17,456 nucleotides of DNA. Origin: Terfezia claveryi (lineage: Eukaryota > Ascomycota > Pezizomycetes > Pezizales > Pezizaceae). The notes below the pieces were generated by a model that did not search any database, had not been told where the DNA came from, and saw nothing but the letters and a program-made list of their open reading frames with translations. The position numbers and the translations under genes were made by a program. Positions within the stretch are counted from its first letter, which is position 1. Every line of letters starts with the position of its first letter. Shown one piece after another: positions 8,957 through 16,860 of this stretch. Where the stretch lies: positions 1 through 17,456 of the forward strand of contig WHUX01000601.1 in NCBI GenBank assembly GCA_015179025.1, read 5' to 3'.

Positions 8957-10438
8957 CTACCTGGCATCCCGATACCACTTTTTTCTTGCTGATATGACCT
9001 GGTTCTATAGATTAAGTGTCAAGTCCTTCATAGCAAAAGTATGATCCCTCGTGTATGTAGTAACTATCTGAGGTATTGTATTAACCCTATTACTTTGACG
9101 GTAAGCATCCTTAAGGCCTTTATGCATAGCTTTACTAATATTCATGGAATATTGAGCTAGAGCCCCAAACTTCAAAATCTGTTTAGCATATTAGGAGATT
9201 AAATGGATTTTTGGGAAATTAAAGTACGCCCCTTCTTATAAAATCTCATTTACCAATTCCCGACGGTATAAGGAATTATCTTGACATATCCTAATCTTTT
9301 CCGACACCTTGAGGTCTTCAACCAATGATCTCGCTTGTTTCTTCAATAAATCCATATGTGCTTCTGTAGCAGCCTTTTTAGTTTTCTTATCAGCACAGAA
9401 CCTCAAGAATATAGCTTTAGTTTCATAAAACATATACAAATATTCTTGTAAATAAGAAACTGTCTTATCTATATAACTAGGATACTGAGTCATGAGATAA
9501 AAGTCAGTGATGCTACATACACAGTGAATTGCTTGGTTGAACTCCTGTACCTGACCTCCGGTGGGTCGTGGTTGGTTGGCCTTCTGATGCAACGCTATGG
9601 TAAATGTTTTAAGAATGACTTTACTAAAGTTTCACATTTCCTTTCCTGACCATTATAAAACAACTTGGTATCCCTTAGTCGGAACTGAAAATCCGGAATA
9701 GGGAGGCAACTGATGTCAGACATAGTCAAATATATTAATCCGTTCATAGTATTCTAGAAAACCTTGAATCCAATCTATTAAATAATTTAACACTTCTAGA
9801 AGGATATTGTGCAAAATATCTACTTGAATAAGCTTAGGCGGATTTATATTTGGGACTGACTACAAGGCATTTTTGATGTTTTTAATGCCATTTGCTTTCA
9901 AACTAACATTGTCGGAATCGTTGCATACTATGCCATAATTTTGATATGAATGAGCTAGATAACCACTTTCTGAATACTAATTAAGCTTCTCGGTCGGAAT
10001 TATACAAGAAAGGTAGTGGTTGTTTGCAATACCATAGATTGTAGTATTTTCCATATAGTCAGTGAGCCAACAAAAGAGCTTAGGAAAGCATAAGCATACA
10101 TTCCCATCAGCACAAACTATCTCGTAGCTTTTCTGATATCTTACATTAGATAGCGGTTTCAGCAAATCTACTAAAATATCATGTATAGTTTGCAATGCCT
10201 GAATTTCCTACGTTTCTACTGAATACACAAGTATTTTGTTGATTCATTTCAGGCTAATCGGTAGTAGTGCAATGAGGATCTAGGCATGCATCGTATGTAT
10301 ATTGTATATGGAACTTATGATATTGCCTATACTTATATAAATAGGCCATAACTTTTTGTCTCCAGAGAAATTCGTTAGGTGAGTTTCATCTGATGCTAGT
10401 AAAATCAGAACAAGTGTCCCGCCTTCAGGTAGCAAAGC
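8957..10438 (-). pseudogene. Plavaka transposase, catalytic core (12 stops, no frameshift)
   Basis: One uninterrupted frame of about 490 codons holds 12 stop codons and no frameshift. In order it shows LLASDETHLTNFSGDKK (about 10400), ADGNVCLCFPKLFCWLTDY (about 10100), CIIPTEKL (about 10000) and SLKANGIKNIKNAL (about 9900). These are followed by LIQVDILHNILL (about 9820), WSGKEM (about 9640), FYLMTQYPSYIDKTVSYL (about 9500), FNFPKIHLIS (about 9215) and MHKGLKDAYRQSNRVNTIPQ (about 9120). The acidic residues in SDET, VCADG and VDILH are candidates for an RNase H-fold active site, although I cannot assign the triad with certainty. The stops include positions where the family has Gln (before WSGKEM), Arg (after GKEM) and Trp. 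Two open remnants, 9977-10195 and 9236-9592, lie inside this frame. Confidence 0.87.
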
Positions 10439-10475
10439 CTATCCATTTCAGTTAGTTGGATATCTGATATAGTAC
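10439..10475 (-). other. Possible 37-nt intron in the transposase
   Basis: On the minus strand GTACTATATCAG opens a 37-nt stretch. It contains CTAAC, a good fungal branch-point match, and ends TGGATAG just before the codons for LLPEGG. Removing it joins the W-E-D-T-Q frame to the downstream core frame in phase and would also remove an in-frame stop. The length is very short for an intron, so a single-base indel is an equally good explanation of the frame change. Confidence 0.3.
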
Positions 10476-11265
10476 ACACAAATTGCTCATTTGAGTGTCT
10501 TCCCACTACTGTGCAGTATGGATCTCACTATTTATCCTGTTCCCTTCATTATTATATTCTTGCCGCAGGCCCCAAACTATCTCACTGGCATAAACCTTTT
10601 ACTGTAGAAGGTACTTCACTGCTGCAATAATATTCTGATAATAAAAGGCCACCCCCTTGAGTAATGGGTAGTTCACTATTCCTGAGTGCCAGGAAGGTTC
10701 ATTTGTCGCTGCATTAATAAGCTTATACATTGTATATGCTGACCGAAATTGAACTTCGTATATTGGATTGAGGCCTTTTAAGAGGTTATCCTTGAAAAAC
10801 TGGTCGATCTTTGACTATGAGGTCTTTATAGAATTAAAGAAGCGTGCCAGTCGATAATCAATTGAAATGTAGAATAGAGCAAACAAATTAAAGTTTCAGT
10901 TTTCCTCTAGAAATACATGTAGACATATTGGGTTTCCTGTACGTAGATAGGTAATTGCATTAATATGCTGACTTCCCTCATCAGATTTTAGTTCAATACA
11001 AAAGGTTCGAGCCTCCCTATTAGATCCCTCGCTATGGCATGAATCAGAGTAGTAATCAATATCAGTAGATATAATATCTGTAAAATTGACTTCATCTATA
11101 TCATAATGTAAATTAGTAGTATCTCTGGTGTTAGAGAACTAATGCTTGCGATACGGTGGCAGTAGCCTATTAAGATCATTCATGTTTTTTTGAGATGAAC
11201 CTTCTCTATATGATTTGAATATGCTCTAGCTAAAGTATAAAATAGTGGGCACTATTGGCATAGGG
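10439..11265 (-). pseudogene. Plavaka transposase, N-terminal segment
   Basis: The segment starts with a C2H2 finger at 11260-11190, C-x2-C-x12-H-x4-H, in which one position between the cysteines is now a stop. After a frameshift the frame runs open apart from scattered stops down to about 10440. It passes MNDLNRLLPPYRKH (11183), an acidic segment, RLARFFNSIKTS (about 10850) and IDQFFKDNLLKGLNPIYEV (about 10805). It then passes NEPSWHSGIV (about 10690) and a W-E-D-T-Q motif near 10500. In Plavaka proteins these correspond to the DNA-binding N-terminus and the region just before the catalytic core. Stops lie where Trp or Gln fits the family, for example the stop just before W-E-D-T-Q. There is no clear start codon; the finger frame has no in-frame ATG upstream. 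Confidence 0.75.
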
Positions 11266-11790
11266 TTTTGTATCTATTTATTTTGAAATATCACAGAGGT
11301 TGTAAAATATTTTATGAGACAGATTTATAGTATATTATTTATATTAATAGAATCTTAGGGAATAAGTTTCGTAAGTACTAAGACTCCGAATGCACTGAAT
11401 AAAGGGATCCTATCTGGTATGATACATCGGATTTTGCTCTGATCGACTGCTTATGATACCCTTGGCCCCACCCCCCTTCTTAATCTGCTCTCTACTTACT
11501 TTTTTCCTTCTACCCAATACTAAATACATAACCTTTATATTCTTCCTTACTTCCCTCTACCATAGAGACTGCCCTCTACCTCTAGAGTCGGGAGAGCTTT
11601 TACCTTCATCTTGTTGTATTTAAATTCAACGCCATGATCAGCCAACTGAAGCCACTATGATCACGCTAGCAAGAACAATAAGATCGGGCTGGGGTGCTTC
11701 CTATTCTTAGTTAAGGTCCTATCTATATCCCTCAGTTCAACCATGCCACTTCTTTGCCAAGTTCAAGGCTGCCTAAGGCAATACTTCACT

Positions 11791-11834
11791 AGATACAAGT
11801 TCTGATTTCACTGAATACAAGTTCCGACTTCATT
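11791..11834. repeat. 22 bp imperfect tandem duplication
   Basis: AGATACAAGTTCTGATTTCACT is followed directly by a copy beginning GAATACAAGTTCCGACTTCA. The copies differ at about four positions. It is an isolated duplication with no gene context. Confidence 0.7.
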
Positions 11835-11940
11835 GGTTAGAACACTCTCATAGTATATTATGTTTGCTCTCCCCCTTTAATAAAACTACAATTTCAAACC
11901 TGAATAAAAGAATCACTTCCTGTATGAACCTTCATATTAA

Positions 11941-12204
11941 CTCTTCCATCCCCCAAATCATCAATCTTTTTCTCCCTCATCCTTCTTCTTTAACTACGTT
12001 TCCGTAGATGTTTGCAATGGGCATGCCATTGTCTTAGCCATTGTCTTATCTACTGCCTCTGATTTAACTTTGCATATTGAGGAGAAGCTAGATTTGGAGG
12101 AGCAACTAGAGTTAGGGGATACATTGGGGTCCGCGGAGGCATGGGAGGGGTTCAAAATAGGACTGCAAGTGATATATTTTCTTGGTTCTCTAATTTATTA
12201 CTAG
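11941..12204 (+). other. Open stretch, 87 codons, no start codon
   Basis: A plus-strand frame open from the stop at 11938-11940 to TAG at 12202-12204. Its second half reads as an acidic, helix-prone segment (LTLHIEEKLDLEEQLELGD, then AEAWEGFKIGLQVIYFLGS). Local GC there is above its surroundings, which is mildly coding-like. There is no ATG and no family I recognise. It may be an exon fragment of a decayed gene or chance. Confidence 0.15.
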
Positions 12205-12234
12205 TTATAGATAGGACTAGGCACGAGATGAGAT

Positions 12235-12290
12235 GTCTCGAGACTAAGTCCTTAGAAACTTCAGTAAAAGTCTTGAGATAGTTTCGAGAC
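12235..12290. repeat. GTCTCGAGAC palindrome cluster
   Basis: A perfect 10 bp palindrome GTCTCGAGAC at 12235-12244 is followed by two decayed relatives, GTCTTGAGAT (12270-12279) and GTTTCGAGAC (12281-12290). Both differ from the intact copy by transitions. The motif echoes the GTCTC/GAGAC theme of the insertion at 8763-8956. Confidence 0.5.
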
Positions 12291-12597
12291 TTTTTGTCAG
12301 TGGCAGCGAAAATTTTTCAGTGGCTGCAAATATAATTTTTTATTGGTTTCGACCAGTATTGTAAACAGTGTTATGATATACAATTGGTTGTGACTAGTGT
12401 CTCAGCATGTACATTAGCTGGTTGGCACAACACCCTTATATCTTAATGTTATTTGGTACTAAAAGTAGCTGGTGAACTAAAGGTAGTCTGGTAAAGATAT
12501 CTATTCCTTCTCTTTCTCATTCTCATTCTCTACCTTCTCCGCTTATTTTCTACACATTTCCCTCCTACAGCTAAAATTGTCAACTTTGTTGCCAATA

Positions 12598-12708
12598 ATG
12601 AGCAAAATCTCCGTATCGGCTGCTCGTACACCAGATGAATATATTATGGCTTTGGCAGGGCGCTATGCTACACTGCAAGACTTACATACTATTAGCGGAA
12701 TTGTGTAA
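12598..12708 (+). pseudogene. Short open frame cut by the LTR insertion
   Basis: ATG at 12598 opens a frame of 36 codons, MSKISVSAARTPDEYIMALA onward, rich in ordinary codons. Its last codons are supplied by the first bases of the LTR (GTG TAA at 12703-12708). Upstream lies a CT-rich tract (12505-12570) ending CCTCCTACAG, which resembles a fungal leader or a 3' splice site. I read it as the possible 5' end of a gene or element disrupted by the retrotransposon. No family is recognised. A competing frame through the same bases is also open for about 30 codons, so the assignment is weak. Confidence 0.25.
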
Positions 12709-12982
12709 TGAATGGTACTAGACAGTATTCATTCGGTACCGTTTATACAATCTATATTCGTAGGCATGGACGTTTGTGTATTTCGGTTCTGCTGAGGTAA
12801 GACCTCAGAAGGGTAGGGAGATTACTATGAGGGACGTTCCCGAAAGGAACAGTAATTAACTGGTGTAATCTATCTTATATAATTTGTGCTATCTAAGCTA
12901 TATGATCTTGATCTGATTAGAATATAGGCTTGCTTGCTCTATGTGCTTGCTTGTTGCTTCTTGTCTTTCTTTATTTTTTTGT

Positions 12983-13000
12983 GGATTCCAGAGGGAATCC
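12983..13000 (-). promoter_or_regulatory. Hairpin at the predicted transcript start
   Basis: Perfect 7 bp stem GGATTCC / GGAATCC with a 4-base loop, 8-25 bp downstream of the TATA box in element sense. It would sit at or just before the 5' end of the genomic RNA. A role in packaging or strand transfer is only a possibility. Confidence 0.45.
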
Positions 13001-13005
13001 AGCGG

Positions 13006-13016
13006 CCTATTTATAC
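13006..13016 (-). promoter_or_regulatory. LTR TATA box
   Basis: Minus-strand GTATAAATAGG matches the TATAWAW consensus. It lies about 80 bp downstream, in element sense, of the tandem U3 repeats. A start site about 30 bp further on, near 12980, would define the beginning of R. Confidence 0.65.
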
Positions 13017-13093
13017 TCCTCTGAGATCTGATGACTAAGGAAATAAATACAATAAAGGGTGGCACACCAGAAGGTGGTGCGCTATACAAAAGG

Positions 13094-13196
13094 GGTCATG
13101 TGGCCATAGTAATGAGTCATACGCCTTAAACAATGGTCATGTGGCCATAGTAATGAGTCACACGCTTTAAACAGAAGTCACGCGGCCATAATGAGG
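13094..13196. repeat. 41 bp tandem repeats in the LTR U3
   Basis: Two full copies (13094-13134 and 13135-13175) and a partial third (13176-13196), beginning GGTCATGTGGCCATAG. Each full copy contains TGAGTCA (13113-13119 and 13154-13160), the core of Gcn4/AP-1-type sites. The repeats lie upstream of the TATA box in element sense, the usual position of an upstream activating region. Confidence 0.85.
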
Positions 13197-13390
13197 GTGT
13201 CTTCATATGGCAAGTGCCATGGAACTTCCCATGGCAAATTCCGCATGCTATGGACGCTTACAAAACAATAGGAGGTGGTAGAAGGCTAGTCCTTCAACCA
13301 AGAGCTTAGTTATATAACATAGTAGAAATATAGGAAATACAAAAGTATATAATCAATTATATAAGCAATGAAACAACGTTCTCCATTACA

Positions 13391-13400
13391 CTTCCCCACA
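13391..13400 (-). promoter_or_regulatory. Polypurine tract
   Basis: Minus-strand TGTGGGGAAG abuts the LTR terminus exactly. A short purine run here is the plus-strand DNA primer site in LTR retrotransposons, and its position independently supports the LTR boundary. Confidence 0.75.
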
Positions 13401-13598
13401 TAGAAGGATTTCCTATTGTTACTTCTTTGGCTCTGCCATATTGGTTTCCATACATCCTAAGATTTGATGCATTGTTAATACATTAGTATTAACATGAATA
13501 TCCTTAGTGTTTCCTTAACTCATGATTCTATCTCGTTCTTATTGGATGAGAGCTCGGGTCTCATCTCTAGTTCATGGTCCTTGTTTTCCTTTAGTTCT
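13401..13598. other. Untranslated spacer between chromodomain stop and polypurine tract
   Basis: About 200 bp of element sequence after the pol stop at 13599-13601. A 72-codon plus-strand frame (13494-13712) crosses it but is antisense to the chromodomain for half its length, so it is a shadow. Nothing else is seen. Confidence 0.6.
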
Positions 13599-13790
13599 TC
13601 AACGTCTCTTGAATGTATCTTCCATGCTTCCGGTCATCCAGAAGTCTTGAAGAATTTCGGTAGTGATATCCTTGGCGTTTACCCAGGAATCATATTTAGG
13701 AGAGTATCCTAGCCATCTGGCCTTATATTGTCTTTCTCCAGTTCGAGGAGCTGTTCTGAATTCTAATATCTTTTCAACATCATAACGATC
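13599..13790 (-). pseudogene. Chromodomain at the integrase C-terminus
   Basis: The frame reads DRYDVEKILEFRTAP, then RQYKARWLGYSPKYDSWV, then ITTEILQDFWMTGS, and stops with TGA at 13599-13601. The YxVEKIL start, WxGY centre and SW motif are those of a chromodomain. The aromatic residues that form the methyl-lysine cage in HP1-type domains (Tyr of RYDVEK, Trp and Tyr of RWLGY) are all present. In chromoviruses this domain directs integration to H3K9-methylated chromatin. It is in the same frame as the integrase, but two stops (13833-13835 and 13818-13820) now separate them. Confidence 0.85.
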
Positions 13791-15072
13791 TTCTTGAATT
13801 GGTCCTTGTTCCTGAGATTATCTGTGAGGGAACTAGGTGGAATCGTTTTTATAGTAGGGTTTGAGTTTGCTGATATGAAAAGTATTATATATGAGGTGGA
13901 GGTCAGGTTGACTAGATAGGTCTAGGCTATAGTTATTGCGTTTCTGATTACTAGAAATAATGGGAAATGGGCCTAGCCATTTTGGTTTGAGTTTGGGTGA
14001 GACGTTCGATAGGTTGATATTTTCTGAGGAAAGCATAACTTGTTGTCCGACTGAAAATTTGGCTGTATTGGGTAGTCGTTTGTTCGCTTGAGATGCTTGA
14101 GTCTTCTTGGCGTCATATAGGTTTTTAGACGTTACCTCATGACGTTCGTTTGCTGGTACATATGCATTAATGGAGTATGGAAGTATCGATACGCCAAGAT
14201 GTACATTAAATCCAAATAGTGTGGAAAAGAGACTATTTTGTTTAGCGGTATTATACCTAGAGTTAAGTTTCAACTGTTTCTCTGGTAGTTTCTGTAGCCA
14301 ATCAAATCCTTCGATTTTACAGGCTCTTGCTACTTGTAGAATTTCTTTGTTCACAATTTCCGATTGTCCGTCTGCACGTGGATGATATGCGGTGGACGGT
14401 TCCAACTTGATTCCTTTATTCCTAGCCCAATCTTGTAAGTGCGTTGACATAAAAAGAGTGTCGCAGTCAAAAACAATACAGAAAAGGTATCTCATAGTTG
14501 GGACTACATGAGTATCAAAGGTAGCAGTACATTGTTCTGCTGTGAAATTATCTAAGACAGGAATAAGAAACTTGAATCCTGATTGTCTATCGACAATCGT
14601 CCAAAGTCATAAAATACAGACTACATGATCTTCTTCAACAGGAATATTTGGGTACAAAATTGAATACTTAGTAAACACAGGTGCTAACTTAAGAAAATCC
14701 ATCGATATGTCAGTCTATAGCCTACTTGGTACATGTAATGGGGTTACGAGTTCAAGTGGTGCCTTGTTGGAATACTTTGTCCGTTGACAAGTATCACAAC
14801 TTCTGATATAGTCCTTAGTTGGTTCTGCAAAGGACTGGCAATCATATTGGTCAGTAAGATATTTCAACGTTTTTTCAATGCCACCATGAGCGGTTGCTTC
14901 ATGTGCATCTTTAATAACTAATTCGAGATAGTTCTTACCTTCAATATTAAAGGTAGAGGGCAAGACTAGTCTCTATTGTCCTTGTCGGTTCTTGACATAC
15001 AAAAATCCGTCTCTTCTTCTATGATCCTTACGGTTCACAAATGTATCATAGTAGTTCTTCCAAATAGGACAT
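13791..15072 (-). pseudogene. Integrase (zinc-binding, DDE core, C-terminal domain)
   Basis: One frame from about 15072 (IWKNYYDTFVNRKDHRRRDG) to the chromodomain, with no frameshift. The HHCC zinc-binding module is H..HGG...CDTCQRTK (about 14915-14785). The core carries TDISMDF (first Asp, about 14700), VFDCDTLF (second, about 14465, where the family usually has Asp-Arg) and HPRADGQSE (Glu, about 14370). This gives a complete D-D-E set. The C-terminal part has KFSVGQQVML and PKWLGPFPI, the usual GPF-type motif, then FHISKLKPYY. Stops interrupt it at 14973-14975, 14715-14717, 14607-14609, 13833-13835 and 13818-13820. TDIS is normally preceded by Trp, now TAG. Open remnants are 14715-14963 and 13833-14495. 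Confidence 0.92.
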
Positions 15073-16380
15073 ACACTATACATGATTGATATGCGGCTTT
15101 CATACCTGTACCTTGGTCAAGCCACTGTGTGATGAAGTAGTCCTTGTCGTCTTCCCATCCATCACTGATGTGTTTCTCTTAATGAGCTTGTTGAGGGTCA
15201 GTTCGATCCTTACGTTGAAGTCATTGATGGTGGGTTTCTCCTCCTTGCATGTAGAAGCATTATGTTCTGAGAACTTACAGAAATCACAATGCTGTCTGGA
15301 GGTCTTGGTATCTTGAATGAAGGAGGGTAATTCTTCGTCCATGGCTACTCTCTTTTTAGAACGAGTGGTGACGGCGGCGGTGTTGATTGGAATTGCGTTA
15401 CTGCTGCTAGCGGTTGCAGCTGGTTGTTGAGGTGCATTCCATGGTTGTTGTGGGGCAACAGGAGTATTCATAATCTCCTGTTCCATTGTCGGTTGGTCAT
15501 CTGTTCGGTGGGGTTACTGAACTGAATGCTGGGTTAGAGAGTAGGTTATGTCGGCTTGTTGGTGATCTATCTTTTTGCCCATTCTCCGATTTCCTGGATA
15601 GCTTCTTCGCGTCTGAGAGCTGGTGGAGGTGGATAAGCTGGCGTTTGTTGTACTGGTGCTAGTTCCTTTTGAGGCTCATTTGCGGATAAGATATGCACAA
15701 TACGAGTCGTAAGGAATTCCTTCACCTTCTTAAGAACTGAGGCTATCAGGTCACAGTTCAAACTGCCATGTCCGTGGTGGTTGCAGATTGCACATGTTTC
15801 GACGGTGAACATGAGGTTGTTCATGGCGTGGAAGCTGCCATGAACAGAACAGTAAAAATCACGGCAAAAGGACCAGGGCATCCTTTTGTGTTGTTGCCAA
15901 TTGCTATGAGCCAGGTCGATAGCAATTTCTTTCGCTTCTTCAGGAGCAAGGGTATTTTGTTGTGTGTTTTCAGAAGATGGAGGCTTATATCTTAGTCCAA
16001 GGACTGTTAAGGGTTTGTTCTTATTTATATTGGGTACACGATTATACCCGCTAAAAACTTCTTCTGGTATGGTGGTTAGAGTCTCGTTGTCTGAGGACTC
16101 TTCTTCCTTCATCATGTCATATTCGCTTTCTTCGTCCTGGATACTTTCGAAGTAAGGACAGAAGATATGGTGTCCAAGTTCTTTGGCTCTTCCATGACAT
16201 TTGTTGAAGTTGCAGTCGACATGCTTGAAATTGATAGCTCCGCGATAAACCATATTGTTCTGAGTAGAGGTTTCTGGTGAGTGGAAAGTTCTTAAAGCAT
16301 TGGTAGAGATGTTGTGGTTGTAAGTATGGTTAGGAGGATCGATGCTATTAGAGATATAATCGTCCTCGGTGGTGGATTGT
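15073..16380 (-). pseudogene. Zinc-knuckle region between RNase H and integrase
   Basis: About 430 codons follow RNase H in what appears to be the same polyprotein, with frameshifts near 16380, 15575, 15180 and 15085 and a stop at 15514-15516. The RNase H-proximal part can be read without a stop into the long open frame 15567-16253 once one base is allowed for near 16380. That frame contains DCNFNKC..LGHHIFC, then a Glu/Ser-rich acidic stretch, then FCRDFYCSVHGSFH, then the knuckle CAICNHHGHGSLNC (CX2CX4HX4C). A Gln/Pro/Ala-rich segment leads to a second knuckle, CDFCKFSEHNASTC, in the open frame 15100-15486. Such knuckles bind nucleic acid and normally sit in Gag. What they do between RNase H and integrase is unknown. 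A rearranged gag fragment or captured host gene are alternatives. Confidence 0.65.
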
Positions 16381-16860
16381 CCAAGTATTTATGCTTTCTT
16401 GATAGAGCGTCTGCTATCAAATTTTCTTTTCCTGTAGTATGCTGTATGTCTATATCAAATTCTATTAGGTAATCTTGCCATCGCCTCAATTTTTGACTTA
16501 TGGGCGTTTGAGTATGGAAGGTTACTAGGGTTTGTAGTCGGTAAGGATAGTGAACTTATGACCTTTCAATTGTGATTCAAAAAATTTTAATGAGTCAATA
16601 ATCGCTAATAATTCTTTTTGAAAGGTAGGATAATTAAGTTGTGCTGGATTAAATTTTGTAGAGTAGAAGCATGATGGTCTGATGTGCGTCAACGGTCCTT
16701 GACCTATCCAAGATCCTAGTCCTATATCACTAGCATCACAGACTAAATATTTGGGTTCAGTAGATTCATTATTCCAGGGTTTTAAAACTTGTGGGGAATT
16801 CACGAGTTCCTTGAGTTTTTCAAACGCTGCGTTATGTGTATCTGTCCATTCCTATTTCTT
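16381..16860 (-). pseudogene. RNase H domain
   Basis: The frame reads VNSPQVLKPWN (about 16800), LVCDASDIGLGSWIGQG (first catalytic Asp), SCFYSTKFNPAQLNYPTFQK, then ELLAIIDSLKFFE (catalytic Glu) and FTILTDY (Asp). After a one-base loss near 16527 it continues QKLRRWQDYLIEFDI, then TTGKENLIADALSRKHKY (last Asp). All four metal-binding acids survive. This enzyme degrades the RNA strand of the RNA-DNA hybrid during replication of the element. A stop at 16852-16854 lies in the connection to reverse transcriptase. Open remnants are 16525-16803 and 16292-16489. Confidence 0.92.

Larger units (their letters stand above)
8092..11265 (-). mobile_element. Degenerate Plavaka-type DNA transposon (coding part)
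   Basis: The minus strand can be read as one transposase of about 950-1000 codons, interrupted by many stops, about two frameshifts and one insertion. The order of motifs matches the Plavaka family of fungal cut-and-paste transposons (CACTA-related). These are an N-terminal C2H2 finger, a W-x-D-T-Q type segment, a SDxTxLTxFxGDK-like motif, a DG...CFP...D segment, an xWxGKExR-like motif, and a C-terminal AYLIPLEPG...WLVNNKID segment. Three coding segments are described separately. Terminal inverted repeats were not found, so the true element limits are unknown. It cannot encode an active enzyme; it could still be a silenced relic mobilisable by an intact copy if its ends survive. Confidence 0.85.
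11266..12597. other. 1.3 kb without a recognisable gene
   Basis: Mixed AT-rich sequence between the transposase and the disrupted open frame beside the LTR. It contains pyrimidine-rich plus-strand tracts (11466-11590 and 12500-12570) of the kind found in fungal promoters and leaders, a 22 bp imperfect tandem duplication at 11791-11834, an open stretch at 11941-12204, and a GTCTCGAGAC palindrome cluster at 12235-12290. The right terminus of the Plavaka element should fall near its left end but was not identified. No RNA gene is seen. Confidence 0.5.
12704..13390 (-). repeat. 3' LTR, 687 bp
   Basis: Bounded by a perfect 7 bp inverted repeat, TGTAATG at 12704-12710 and CATTACA at 13384-13390, the canonical TG...CA ends. 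On the element strand the U3 end (13390) directly follows a purine run after the chromodomain stop. U3 contains 41 bp tandem repeats and a TATA box. R and U5 occupy roughly 12980-12704. A 63-codon minus-strand frame (12898-13089) lies across the promoter and is not a gene. The other LTR is outside the window, so divergence and age cannot be measured here. Confidence 0.9.

Noticed and set aside
8900..8960. Target-site duplication around the GTCTC insertion
   Set aside because: Only CTAC-like short matches were found at the two edges, no better than chance.
12898..13089. 63-codon minus-strand frame within the LTR
   Set aside because: It spans the TATA box and the leader hairpin of the LTR.
13494..16155. 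Plus-strand frames at 13494, 14170, 15086, 15768 and 15964
   Set aside because: They are antisense shadows of the chromodomain, integrase and zinc-knuckle reading frames.
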